Source of the DNA: an uncultured Christensenella sp.
Lineage (GTDB): Bacteria; Bacillota; Clostridia; Christensenellales; Borkfalkiaceae
Length of the DNA stretch: 19,987 bases
Direction of reading: 5' to 3'
NCBI GenBank assembly: GCA_910578145.1
Contig: CAJTPJ010000020.1
Span: 1-19,987, forward strand
Part shown: piece after piece, positions 1 through 7,864 of the stretch
Layout: the number at the start of each line of letters is the position of its first letter
Position numbering within the stretch: position 1 is the stretch's first letter
The notes under the pieces: generated by a model
What the model was told of the DNA's origin: nothing
Seen by the model: the letters and a program-made list of their open reading frames with translations, nothing else
Databases searched by the model: none
Translations under genes and position numbers: made by a program

Positions 1-26
1 CGCTTATCAAGCGCAGGGGCTTTTTT
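1..26 (+). terminator. 3' part of a rho-independent terminator cut by the window edge
   Basis: The first 13 bases form a small hairpin (CGCTT, loop ATC, AAGCG). It is followed by CAGGGGC and six T. The matching GCCCCTG that would lengthen the stem would lie to the left of the window, so the full structure is inferred. The T-run suits a plus-strand gene ending just left of the window, convergent with the NusG-domain-II gene. It may act in both directions. Confidence 0.45.
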
Positions 27-28
27 AT

Positions 29-496
29 TTAAATTATAATGTCCGAATCGTCCACGTCAAAATCGTAGGGTACGATTTTGACCTTGTGCGGCGAACAGTA
101 AATTATGCCGCTTGAGTTTTTTATTTGCGGCGTATAAACGCAATCGTTTTTGCCGCAATTTGCTTCGGTTACCTTAACCGTTCCCTTTTTATTTACTTGC
201 ACCAAATTATAATCGTCGCCGCCCGTAGTTATTTTTAAAACTATTAAATCATCGTCCTGCGAAATAATTTGCGTAAATTTTCCGTTAATCGTCCTTTGCC
301 CGTTTTTAAAATCGTACTCGTATACGATTTCGCTTTTTACGTAAATGCGTATACCTTTTAAAGGGCTGTCGTCACGCGTGGTAAAAACTACTATAAACGT
401 TACTGCAACAAGCACGAGAAGCGCGCAATATATAATCAGGTCGGGCAGTTTGAACCCCTTGTCGGCTTTAACCTGCGTTACCTTTTTAAGCGACAT
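29..496 (-). CDS. Membrane-anchored NusG domain II-containing protein
   Basis: This 155-residue protein has a short basic N-terminus, one membrane helix at about residues 18-40, and an extracytoplasmic NusG-domain-II fold. The family signature is visible as CGKNDC (residues 114-119), followed by IIYCSPHKVKI with a third cysteine at 134. The family is unrelated in role to the elongation factor NusG. Its members sit beside ApbE and FMN-binding proteins in flavin-based extracellular electron-transfer or Rnf-related loci; EetA-type proteins belong here as I recall, which is not verified. The start at 496 has a GGGAGAG ribosome site 4 bases upstream. The gene follows apbE by 15 bases, so the two are probably co-transcribed. 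A role in passing electrons or assembling the flavoprotein chain at the outer face of the membrane is inference from context. Confidence 0.8.
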   Translation of the reverse strand: MSLKKVTQVKADKGFKLPDLIIYCALLVLVAVTFIVVFTTRDDSPLKGIRIYVKSEIVYEYDFKNGQRTINGKFTQIISQDDDLIVLKITTGGDDYNLVQVNKKGTVKVTEANCGKNDCVYTPQIKNSSGIIYCSPHKVKIVPYDFDVDDSDIII

Positions 497-511
497 TTCA
501 CTCTCCCGCCG

Positions 512-1696
512 TTATTTGTTTTCATACGTAAACGCTACTTTAACGTCCTGCAACTTGCTTTCTATAAAATTTAACGCTTTATCCTTGCCCATTGCCATCA
601 ACGCCGTGGTAAGCGCGTCGCCCGCCGCAGCCGTGCCGCCTATTACCGTGGCGGACATAATACCGTTGTTAACGGGTTTGCCCGTAGTGGGGTCGATTAC
701 GTGGCAATAGCGCACGCCGTCGATTATATAATACTGCACGTCGTCGCCGCTTGTGGAAATACACTCGTTTTTAACTTTTAGCGACATATACGATTCGTCG
801 AAAAAGCTGGGTCGCGGGTTTCTGAATCCAAGATTGTACGCCCCGTTTTTATAGTGGCTTTTGCAAGCTATACTGCTTGAACCAAAATCAAAATTTCCAT
901 ATTTAAAACCGCTTTCGTCCATCATAGCGTTAACTACGTCCACTGCGTAGCCCTTGCCAATGCCGCCAAGGTCTATCTTCATAGAATACTCAACCCCGTC
1001 TATTTCAACGGTAGCTTGCGGCTTTTCAACGTAAAATTTACCCTCTTCCTCGTACGTTTTAACTTCGCCGAAGTGCGTGGAAAGCTGTTTAAACTTTTCT
1101 ATCTTTTCCGCAGAAGGAAGCTGAGCCGCCGTTTCGGGCCTTGTAGAGTCTGATTTAAATCCGTACGCCTCCACGCTGTAATAAACGGCGGGATTATAGT
1201 AATATTCGGTAAATTCGTACATTTCCAACGCACTGTTAAAAACGTTGTAGGCTATTTCGTCTATCTCTATCTTTGCGCCCGCCGCCGCAGAATTGAACGA
1301 ACTAACGGCGGAGGTTTCAACGCTTACGGACAATGATTTATCTATTTCAAGCAACTTTGCCTTGACAGATTCGATAAACGCGGTGCAACGCGCTTTCGCT
1401 GCCTCTTCATCGGTAAAATCTTCGGAAACGACTATGGTGGCTTCGGTGGACATAATATCGTAATAGGTTATGCCCATACTTTTATATGCGGAAGGGTTTT
1501 CAGCCGCGCCGCCCTCTTCTACTGCCGATACGTTGCCGATTACAGTTTGGGCAACCTTAAATCCTTCAAGTTTTAATTCGTACAATTCCGACGGTATATT
1601 GGTGTAAATTTCGTATTCTGCGGGGTGTTTTACGCACCCCGAAAATACCGTAACGGTAGCAATAGCCGCGGCTAAAACCGTAATAATCTTTTTCAT
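512..1696 (-). CDS. apbE: FAD:protein FMN transferase (ApbE family), lipoprotein
   Basis: ApbE transfers FMN from FAD to a threonine in a [S/T]GA[T/S] motif of exported flavoproteins. The two neighbouring FMN-binding lipoproteins are its obvious substrates. Counting from the chosen start (394 residues), the protein opens with MKK, a hydrophobic stretch and a lipobox ending FSGC (Cys21), so it should be anchored outside the membrane. Family motifs are DLGGIGKGYAVD (about 242-253), HVIDPTTG (332-339) and GDALTTA (359-365). The frame is open to a TTG at 1732, but that would bury the signal peptide. The start at 1696 is fixed by the lipoprotein signal and by a promoter that ends 7 bases before this ATG. 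No Shine-Dalgarno is present, so the mRNA is predicted to be leaderless. The protein is somewhat longer than usual because of an acidic stretch after the signal peptide. Confidence 0.92.
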   Translation of the reverse strand: MKKIITVLAAAIATVTVFSGCVKHPAEYEIYTNIPSELYELKLEGFKVAQTVIGNVSAVEEGGAAENPSAYKSMGITYYDIMSTEATIVVSEDFTDEEAAKARCTAFIESVKAKLLEIDKSLSVSVETSAVSSFNSAAAGAKIEIDEIAYNVFNSALEMYEFTEYYYNPAVYYSVEAYGFKSDSTRPETAAQLPSAEKIEKFKQLSTHFGEVKTYEEEGKFYVEKPQATVEIDGVEYSMKIDLGGIGKGYAVDVVNAMMDESGFKYGNFDFGSSSIACKSHYKNGAYNLGFRNPRPSFFDESYMSLKVKNECISTSGDDVQYYIIDGVRYCHVIDPTTGKPVNNGIMSATVIGGTAAAGDALTTALMAMGKDKALNFIESKLQDVKVAFTYENK

Positions 1697-1703
1697 ATAA
1701 ACA

Positions 1704-1732
1704 ATTATATTACAAAGGCGCATAAAAATCAA
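1704..1732 (-). promoter_or_regulatory. Sigma-A promoter of apbE, predicted leaderless
   Basis: On the minus strand: TTGATT (1727-1732), a 17-base spacer, TATAAT (1704-1709), then 7 bases (TGTTTAT) and the ATG at 1696. Transcription should start at or one base before the initiation codon. This promoter lies downstream of the terminator of the preceding lipoprotein gene, so apbE (and the NusG-II gene after it) can be transcribed separately. Confidence 0.7.
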
Positions 1733-1747
1733 TTATTTTTCCGCAAC

Positions 1748-1777
1748 AAAAAAAGCGCCCGCCAAAGCGGACGCTTT
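1748..1777 (-). terminator. Rho-independent terminator after the first FMN-binding lipoprotein gene
   Basis: Read on the minus strand: AGCGTCCGC, loop TTTG, GCGGGCGCT (one G-U pair), then seven T. It begins about 10 bases after the stop codon at 1788 and lies upstream of the apbE promoter. Its sequence closely resembles the terminator of the second lipoprotein gene (2701-2733). Confidence 0.85.
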
Positions 1778-1787
1778 AAATTTTTAA

Positions 1788-2588
1788 TTACTTATTGTAA
1801 GTATCGTATGCGTTTTTGATAAGCTGAGCGTAAGAAATAGAACCCTCTTTTTCGGTGTTCATATCAGTCCAGGTAGCGCCGGTAACAATGGTGCCGTCCG
1901 TCCAATAAGTAACCTTTTTATCTTCCTTAACGTCGTCCGCCTGAGTAGTGGACTTTTCAAGCGAAAGAAGTTTTTCTACGCCGTTGTCCTTGACGTATTT
2001 AACGGTTGCGTCGCGGTTCAACTTCCAACGGGAATAGCTGTTGCCGTCTTTATCAGTTCTCGTCCAATAGCCGTTTTCGTCCTTGGAAAGCGCCTTTTTG
2101 TTGAGAACGTCGTTCTTTTTCTCGCCGTTTACGGTAACGTAAACTTTATTTTCCATAACTGCTTTAAAATACTGCATTGCGCTTACTTCGTTGCCCATTA
2201 ACTCTTTAAAAGTTTTAGAACCCTGAACGTAATCTTTCTTTTCAGCGTCGTAAGTCAACTTAACTTTGCCGTAAGAAACGCTTTTGTAGTACGTTTTTTC
2301 CACGTCGCTACCGTGGTCCTGAACGGTAACGGTTACTTTATCCGCCGCGGGAACGCTGTCGCCTGCAACAACGTAGGTGGGCAAGCAAACTTCCTGCAAG
2401 GTAACGTCGGTAATTTTGTCGCCGTCAAGACTAACGGTAGCGCAACCTATGTAACCTGCACCGTGAACAAGACCGTAAGCCTCGCCTTCGGGAACGGTTT
2501 CACCGCCGCAACCTGCAACGGCAGCAACGCCGCAGCAAAGGGTAGCAACACAAGTAGTAGCCAAAATGGTTTTAGCAATTTTTTTCAT
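1788..2588 (-). CDS. FMN-binding domain lipoprotein (PplA-like electron carrier)
   Basis: This 266-residue exported protein has a lipoprotein signal with lipobox VAGC (Cys27). It opens into an FMN-binding domain in which GAGYIGCATVSLDGDKITD shows the usual beta-strand and DG-KI pattern. The flavinylation motif is TGAT at residues 236-239 (context VTGATWTD), with Thr239 as the predicted FMN attachment site. The middle (about 85-215) is a lysine- and aspartate-rich region that binds nothing obvious. The ribosome site AGAGG lies 6 bases before ATG, under a strong promoter. It is likely an abundant surface flavoprotein that carries electrons outward from a membrane dehydrogenase; no Ndh2, Rnf or quinone gene lies in the window to name the donor. 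The domain and modification site are well supported; the physiological acceptor is unknown. Confidence 0.88.
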   Translation of the reverse strand: MKKIAKTILATTCVATLCCGVAAVAGCGGETVPEGEAYGLVHGAGYIGCATVSLDGDKITDVTLQEVCLPTYVVAGDSVPAADKVTVTVQDHGSDVEKTYYKSVSYGKVKLTYDAEKKDYVQGSKTFKELMGNEVSAMQYFKAVMENKVYVTVNGEKKNDVLNKKALSKDENGYWTRTDKDGNSYSRWKLNRDATVKYVKDNGVEKLLSLEKSTTQADDVKEDKKVTYWTDGTIVTGATWTDMNTEKEGSISYAQLIKNAYDTYNK

Positions 2589-2616
2589 AATAAACCTCTA
2601 TAAATTTTGTAATTTT

Positions 2617-2645
2617 ATATTAGCACAACGATAAAATGCTGTCAA
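2617..2645 (-). promoter_or_regulatory. Sigma-A promoter of the first FMN-binding lipoprotein gene
   Basis: Minus strand: TTGACA (2640-2645), 17-base spacer, TAATAT (2617-2622). This gives a leader of about 20-25 bases containing the AGAGG ribosome site before the ATG at 2588. Confidence 0.8.
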
Positions 2646-2700
2646 CAATTTATCAATAAAAAATTATCTATTTTCACAAATTTTCACTATTCGCCAAACG

Positions 2701-2733
2701 AAAAAAAGGCGCGCGCCAAAGCGTACGCCTTTT
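2701..2733 (-). terminator. Rho-independent terminator after the second FMN-binding lipoprotein gene
   Basis: Minus strand: AGGCGTACGC, loop TTTG, GCGCGCGCCT (one wobble, one A-C mismatch), then seven T. It lies about 35 bases after the stop codon at 2767. The loop and layout match the terminator at 1748-1777, as if the two lipoprotein units arose by duplication. Confidence 0.8.
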
Positions 2734-2766
2734 AAATTTTACGTTATTAATAACGCTTTAATTTAA

Positions 2767-3273
2767 TTATTTAACGTCTTTAAGAGCGTTTTGAATAGCA
2801 AGAACAAATCTGCCGCTGGTCTGGGTTGCGCCCGTAAGAACGTACGCGCTCCAAGCTTCCTTATCTGCATTGGTAACCGAAGGTTCGCCCTTATCCGTTA
2901 CAGCTACTTCAAGAGCAAGCACTTCCGTAACGGTTTTACCAACGAAAGTTTCTTTAAGATAATTATCTATAGCCGCTTTCGTTTTATCTGCGCCCAAGTC
3001 GCCGGGGTGAGCATTTTCTTTCCAAGTAGGGGAAACGTTTACGTAAGAACCGTCCTCCGCGTCAGCGTCGTAAGTAACTTTGGTAATTTTGCCGTCTTTA
3101 ACGGAAACGTGTACCTTAACGCCGTAGCTCTTGGTTGCGTCCCAAGCATTTGCATACTTGTATTCACCGTCGTAAGTTTCGCCGTTGCCGCCGCAAGCAG
3201 CAAATGCAAACACGCCAAGGCAAACGACTGCGGAAAGCGCCATAAGTGCCAAAACTTTTGCAAGTTTCTTCAT
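2767..3273 (-). CDS. Small FMN-binding domain lipoprotein
   Basis: This 168-residue lipoprotein has signal peptide MKKLAKVLAL... and lipobox AFAAC (Cys27). Mature residues from about 45 contain the FMN-binding fold (YGVKVHVSVKDGKITKVTY). The flavinylation site is TGAT at 147-150 (context VLTGATQTS), with Thr150 as predicted acceptor. Tandem aspartate-rich stretches precede it. It is much shorter than the 266-residue neighbour and lacks that protein's lysine-rich insert, so the two are probably paralogues with different partners or potentials. The ribosome site AGAGG lies about 9 bases before ATG, and the gene has its own promoter and terminator. It is a likely ApbE substrate and extracytosolic electron carrier. 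Confidence 0.88.
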   Translation of the reverse strand: MKKLAKVLALMALSAVVCLGVFAFAACGGNGETYDGEYKYANAWDATKSYGVKVHVSVKDGKITKVTYDADAEDGSYVNVSPTWKENAHPGDLGADKTKAAIDNYLKETFVGKTVTEVLALEVAVTDKGEPSVTNADKEAWSAYVLTGATQTSGRFVLAIQNALKDVK

Positions 3274-3304
3274 TTTTTAATACCTCTTTTTTATTTATAG
3301 TTAC

Positions 3305-3333
3305 ATTCTAACACACGCAAAAATAACTGTCAA
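3305..3333 (-). promoter_or_regulatory. Strong sigma-A promoter of the second FMN-binding lipoprotein gene
   Basis: Minus strand: TTGACA (3328-3333), 17-base spacer, TAGAAT (3305-3310). It sits in the 91-base gap after the ABC exporter gene. No terminator for the exporter gene was seen, so readthrough from that operon is also possible. Confidence 0.82.
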
Positions 3334-3364
3334 ACAAAAAATCGATAAATCCTTACTTATTTTT

Positions 3365-6190
3365 TTATTCCGTCCGCAAAGCTACCACGGGGTCTTTCTT
3401 TGCCGCCGCCGACGAGGGAATAAGCCCCGAAATAAGCGTTAGCACCACGCTTATGCATACCATAATAAGCGCCTGCCACCAAGGCAACGAAGCTATTGTA
3501 AATATGCCGAACAGCGCGCCCAAAATAAGGTTTAAAATAAGCGAAATAATATAGGTTACCGCAATGCCAACCAAGCCGGCGGCAAGCCCTATAATAAACG
3601 TTTCGGCGTTGAAAAGCCGTTTTATATCCTTCTTTCTTGCGCCCACCGAACGCAGTATTCCTATTTCCTTTACCCGCTCTACAACCGAAACGTAGGTTAT
3701 AATGCCAACCATTACCGTTGAAACCACCAGCGAAAGCGCGGTAAACGCCACCAGAGCAATGGTTATCATTTGCACCATAGTATTTACCATAGTTATAATA
3801 AGCCCCACTTGGTCGGTATAATTTACCTTATCCGCTTCCGAAAGGGTTATGGAGTGCTGTTCGCCGCCGTCGTCCGTCCAGGTATAAGTTTGCTCCTCTT
3901 CGCACATATCGTTCCACTTGTCAAGGTAACCGGTAACCAAATCCTTGCCTTCAAAGTTAAGCGGATAAATTTTAAACGCCAGCGGAACTTCGCCGCCGCC
4001 CAATTGCCCCGCCTTAACGCGAACCGAAGCGTATTCGTCGCCGGAGCCTGCGCCGCCTATGTTAATCATTCCGGACATCATACCGTTTTGCGAATTTATG
4101 AAGTAGGAAACCAGCTTTCTACCTGAAACAGGGTCGGTTGCGTGCAAAACGCCGTCGTACGTGTAGTGATAGTAAAACGGCATACCGTCAAGCCGCTTGC
4201 TTTCCTCGTTATTGATAAAGTTTACTATCTCGCTGTTTTTCGCCGTTTCGCGGGCGTGGTCGGTTAAACTTTTGGTGTAGTACATTCCCGTGGACAAACA
4301 CCCGTAGGAAACGCCCTTTTTCTTTTGCAAAATTACTTTTACTTTTAAATCTACTTCGTCGGTTTTATCCCTGTCGGCGGCAAAGTCTGAAGCATAGGCA
4401 AAATATTTGTATTTAGCCAAGCTGTAACTGCCTATTTCGTCGCCGGGCACCGGCATCAAGTCCTGTGCGGTGGTTTTAGCGTAAATAGTGTCGTTGGGGT
4501 ACCATTTGAAAGTACTTTCGTCGCCGCTATCCAAAAAGAATTCGAAATCCTTTCCGTCGAGATAGCTTTGCAACAACCCGTTAAATTCGGAGGTATCCTC
4601 GCCGTTAACGGATTTCTGCGCGCGCTCGGCGTAAGCCAAAAACTCTTCTTGCGTAAAATAGCCCATTTGTCCAAGCACCAAGTCGGTTGTGGCGTTGTCG
4701 TTTACAACCATAACTATGCTGTCTTTGCTTTCAAAAATAGCTTTAAGCTCGTTTTCTGAAAGTTGCGCGCCGCCTGCCGCCGTGCTTGCCAAAATATCGT
4801 ACTGCGAAAGTATATAATTATAATTGTCGGGCAGTTCCTCAAACGTAGTGACCGTGGGAATTATAGAAGCGAACTGTTTATATTTTTCGTTGCCCGGTTT
4901 TTCGCCCACTTCGTTTAAGACCGCCGTGTACGTTGCGCGTATGCCCGTAACGGACATTTCCTCGCCCGCGTCCTCGCTATTGAGCTTGAAATTTGTATAA
5001 ATGCTGTTTGAAGGTTCGTATCCGTAGTCGTATTGCACCGCGTTATAGTATTCCGAAGGCATTTTGCTTACGAAATTAATATAGTCGGCGGAAATTATGT
5101 TGGTTGACATAGCGCTTCCTAAACCCATCAGCGTTTCTATAAGCGAATCAACGTAAACTTTATCTTTAAGCCGCGTAAGGTCAACTTTATGACCGGACGA
5201 ATTGGCAAAGTCCATAAGCGCGTTAAAGTCTATCGCCTGTTCGGTGACGGTAAGCGGAAAGCCCGAAAGCATATCGTCTTCCATAGACTTTATGTACGCC
5301 TGAACGCCGGACGAAATTGCAAGCACCATTGAAACGCCTATTATGCCTATACTGCCCGCAACGGAAACCATTGCAGTGCGCTTGCTTTTTGAAAGCAGGT
5401 TTTTAAGCGACAGCGAAAACGCCATACCCGTAGACATTGAAGCGCGTTTTTTCTTGCCCTTGTTTTTTACGGGCTGTTCCTCCGCTACTTCATCGTTTTT
5501 TGTTTCCCCGCCGTCGTAAGGAGCGGTATCCGAAGTAACCTCGCCGTCCAGCAAACGGATTATGCGCGTGGAATAACTTTCGGCAAGCTCGGGGTTGTGC
5601 GTTACCATAATAACCAGCCTGTCTGCGGAAATTTCCTTTAACAGTTCCATTATCTGCACGCTTGTTTTACTGTCAAGCGCGCCCGTGGGTTCGTCCGCAA
5701 GCACTATCTCGGGGTCGTTGATAAGCGCGCGGGCTATTGCCACCCTTTGCGCTTGCCCGCCCGAAAGTTGATTGGGACGGGCGTGGATTTTATCGCCCAA
5801 ACCCACTTTTTCAAGCGCTTCAACCGCGCGTTTGCGCCGCTCTTCTTTACTTACGCCGGAAATTAAAAGCGCAAGCTCCACGTTTTGCAAAATGGTTTGG
5901 TGAGGGATTAAGTGGTAGCTTTGAAATATAAAGCCTATCGAGTGGTTGCGGTAAGTGTCCCAATCGCCGTCCTTATATTCCTTAGTAGATTTGCCCTCGA
6001 TTATAAGGTCACCCGAAGTGTATTTGTCAAGCCCGCCTATTATGTTTAAAAGCGTGGTTTTGCCGCAACCCGAAGCGCCGAGTATGGAAACGAATTCGTT
6101 TTTGCGGAATTTAAGGCTTACACCTTTAAGCGCGTGCACCTTGCCGCCTGCCACGGCGTAATCTTTGGTTATATTAATAAGTTCCAGCAT
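3365..6190 (-). CDS. ABC transporter ATPase-permease fusion, MacB/FtsX type
   Basis: This 941-residue fusion has an N-terminal ABC ATPase (1-225): Walker A GASGCGKT (38-45), signature LSGGQ (142-146), Walker B VLADEP (163-168) and switch histidine in VTH (196-198). A lysine-rich linker (240-250) leads to a first membrane helix (about 273-296), a large extracytoplasmic region (about 300-800), and three C-terminal helices with the FtsX signature ERVKEIGILRSVGARKKDI (from 838) and a closing DPVVALR. This is the MacB architecture: a mechanotransmitting exporter working as a dimer, not a classic transmembrane channel. The extracytoplasmic part is much larger than in typical MacB. The ribosome site AGAGG lies 7 bases before ATG, and the gene is 27 bases after gltX in the same operon. 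Substrate is unknown; peptides, lipids or lipoproteins are possible. Confidence 0.9.
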   Translation of the reverse strand: MLELINITKDYAVAGGKVHALKGVSLKFRKNEFVSILGASGCGKTTLLNIIGGLDKYTSGDLIIEGKSTKEYKDGDWDTYRNHSIGFIFQSYHLIPHQTILQNVELALLISGVSKEERRKRAVEALEKVGLGDKIHARPNQLSGGQAQRVAIARALINDPEIVLADEPTGALDSKTSVQIMELLKEISADRLVIMVTHNPELAESYSTRIIRLLDGEVTSDTAPYDGGETKNDEVAEEQPVKNKGKKKRASMSTGMAFSLSLKNLLSKSKRTAMVSVAGSIGIIGVSMVLAISSGVQAYIKSMEDDMLSGFPLTVTEQAIDFNALMDFANSSGHKVDLTRLKDKVYVDSLIETLMGLGSAMSTNIISADYINFVSKMPSEYYNAVQYDYGYEPSNSIYTNFKLNSEDAGEEMSVTGIRATYTAVLNEVGEKPGNEKYKQFASIIPTVTTFEELPDNYNYILSQYDILASTAAGGAQLSENELKAIFESKDSIVMVVNDNATTDLVLGQMGYFTQEEFLAYAERAQKSVNGEDTSEFNGLLQSYLDGKDFEFFLDSGDESTFKWYPNDTIYAKTTAQDLMPVPGDEIGSYSLAKYKYFAYASDFAADRDKTDEVDLKVKVILQKKKGVSYGCLSTGMYYTKSLTDHARETAKNSEIVNFINNEESKRLDGMPFYYHYTYDGVLHATDPVSGRKLVSYFINSQNGMMSGMINIGGAGSGDEYASVRVKAGQLGGGEVPLAFKIYPLNFEGKDLVTGYLDKWNDMCEEEQTYTWTDDGGEQHSITLSEADKVNYTDQVGLIITMVNTMVQMITIALVAFTALSLVVSTVMVGIITYVSVVERVKEIGILRSVGARKKDIKRLFNAETFIIGLAAGLVGIAVTYIISLILNLILGALFGIFTIASLPWWQALIMVCISVVLTLISGLIPSSAAAKKDPVVALRTE

Positions 6191-6217
6191 TTACTAACCT
6201 CTTTTTGTAAAGTAAAT

Positions 6218-7861
6218 TTATTTTCTGCCTTTTAAAAGTCTTTCGGTTGCGCGGCGTTTGCCGAGTATGCCCATTATGGTGCAAAGGTCGGGGGAATTGG
6301 GCGAGCCCGTTACCGCCACCCTTAAAATTTCCGCCGCGTCCGAAACGCTGCCTTTATATGCCGCGGGGTTGGCTTTATAGTCGCCCGTTTCCGCGGCGAA
6401 TCCGTTTTCGGAAGCAACCGCTTTAACCTTTGCAAACCACTGCGAATTATCGTCCGCAGGGTCGTAAACTTGCGTAAAACCGTTTAACACGCCGTTTACC
6501 GTAGCCGCGTCGAAACGGTACGCGTACTCGGGCGAGAAAGTATCGTCAAAGAAATAATCGATAAGCCTTACTCCTTGTTCGGCGCGCTCGATATCCTTTC
6601 TGCGCTTTTTGCCGCCCGTGCCCATAACGAGATTGAGTATCTTCACAATATATTCTTTATCTTTAAAATGCGTGATATCCGCGGGGGTACCGAACTCGCT
6701 AACCCACTCGTTTAAAAATGCGTAGCAGTCTTCGGCGGAAATTTTGGAAATTTCCGTGCGGGATATTTCGTTTAATTTGTCAAGGTCGAAAAGCGCGCCG
6801 CTCTTGCCCATTTTATCAATTTTAAACTTGAAATCGCGGTAGTCGCCGTCGGGATTTTTAAGCGTCCACTCCTCGAAGTTGGAGTTTAAAACCGTCATTA
6901 AATATTTAACTACGGCAAGCGGAAAATAGCCCGCTTTTCTGTAATAGTCAAGGGATAGTTCGGGGTCTTTCCGTTTCGACAGCTTTCTTTTCGTACCACC
7001 GTCCATCTTCATAAGCGAGCAGGTATGCGCGTATCTCGGCGGCTTAAAGCCCAACGCTTCGTGCAGCTCTATATGCACGGGCAGACTTGAAAGCCACTCT
7101 TCGCCGCGGATAACCAGCGTGGTGTGCATAAAATGGTCGTCGATAGCGTGCGCGAAATGGTAAGTGGGTATGCCGTCCGACTTTAAAATTACTACGTCTT
7201 GGTCGTTTTCGGTTACCGTTATGTCGCCCTTTATCGCGTCGCGGAAAATTTTTTTGTTGTTTATATCGCCCAAAGATTTAAGGCGGATTACAAAAGGCTT
7301 GCCTTCGGCTATATTTTTATAAATTTCCTCTTCGGAAAGGTTGCGGCACTTTGCATAGCCCCCGTAATATCCCGTAGTTTCCTTGTTTTCAGTCTGTTTT
7401 GCACGTATCTCGTCAAGCTGTTCGGCAGTACAAAAACAGGGGTAAGCCCTGCCCTCTTCAATCAGCTTTTTAACGAACGCGCGATATATTTTTGCGCGTT
7501 GCCTTTGGTAGTAAGGTCCGTAATTATTTAAGGGGCTGTCTATCTCCGCGCCCTCGTCGAATTTAATGCCGAAATACTTTAACGAACGTATTACGCTTTC
7601 AACCGCGCCCTCTACCTTTCGCTTTTCGTCGGTGTCCTCTATTCGCAAATAAAACGTGCCGCCCGTGGTATGCGCGCAACGCTCGTCGGCAAGCGCCGAA
7701 TAAAGATTGCCTAAATGGATAAAGCCCGTGGGCGAGGGCGCAAGGCGGGTTACTTCAGCGCCCTTTTCTACGGCGCGGGGGGGATAAATAGTTTCGTACT
7801 CCGCAGGTTCGCGCAAATCCCCGTCGGGGATAAGCGTTTTAGCAAGTTTTTTCAAGTCCAT
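6218..7861 (-). CDS. gltX: Glutamyl-tRNA synthetase (clostridial ~550-residue type)
   Basis: This enzyme charges tRNA with glutamate. Class I motifs are present: APSPTGFIHLGN (HIGH-type, 41-52) and KLSKRKD (KMSKS-type, 293-299). The catalytic fold carries GEEW (253-256) for substrate placement. At 547 residues it is longer than the common 480-500, with about 35 extra residues before the first motif (ending in TRLAPSP). I recognise that extension from a clostridial subgroup of GluRS; it is not a fusion. GlnRS or non-discriminating activity cannot be excluded from sequence. The AGAGGA ribosome site overlaps the end of the upstream XRE gene (3-base gap), giving an XRE-gltX-ABC operon. Confidence 0.93.
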   Translation of the reverse strand: MDLKKLAKTLIPDGDLREPAEYETIYPPRAVEKGAEVTRLAPSPTGFIHLGNLYSALADERCAHTTGGTFYLRIEDTDEKRKVEGAVESVIRSLKYFGIKFDEGAEIDSPLNNYGPYYQRQRAKIYRAFVKKLIEEGRAYPCFCTAEQLDEIRAKQTENKETTGYYGGYAKCRNLSEEEIYKNIAEGKPFVIRLKSLGDINNKKIFRDAIKGDITVTENDQDVVILKSDGIPTYHFAHAIDDHFMHTTLVIRGEEWLSSLPVHIELHEALGFKPPRYAHTCSLMKMDGGTKRKLSKRKDPELSLDYYRKAGYFPLAVVKYLMTVLNSNFEEWTLKNPDGDYRDFKFKIDKMGKSGALFDLDKLNEISRTEISKISAEDCYAFLNEWVSEFGTPADITHFKDKEYIVKILNLVMGTGGKKRRKDIERAEQGVRLIDYFFDDTFSPEYAYRFDAATVNGVLNGFTQVYDPADDNSQWFAKVKAVASENGFAAETGDYKANPAAYKGSVSDAAEILRVAVTGSPNSPDLCTIMGILGKRRATERLLKGRK

Positions 7862-7864
7862 TTT

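Noticed and set aside
1697..1732. 12-residue extension of ApbE from a TTG start
   Set aside because: It would precede the lipoprotein signal peptide and overlap the promoter elements.
2791..3300. Long open frame on the plus strand opposite the second FMN-binding gene
   Set aside because: A shadow of the minus-strand gene. No ribosome site, and its composition does not resemble a real protein; the minus-strand frame has signal peptide, domain and promoter.
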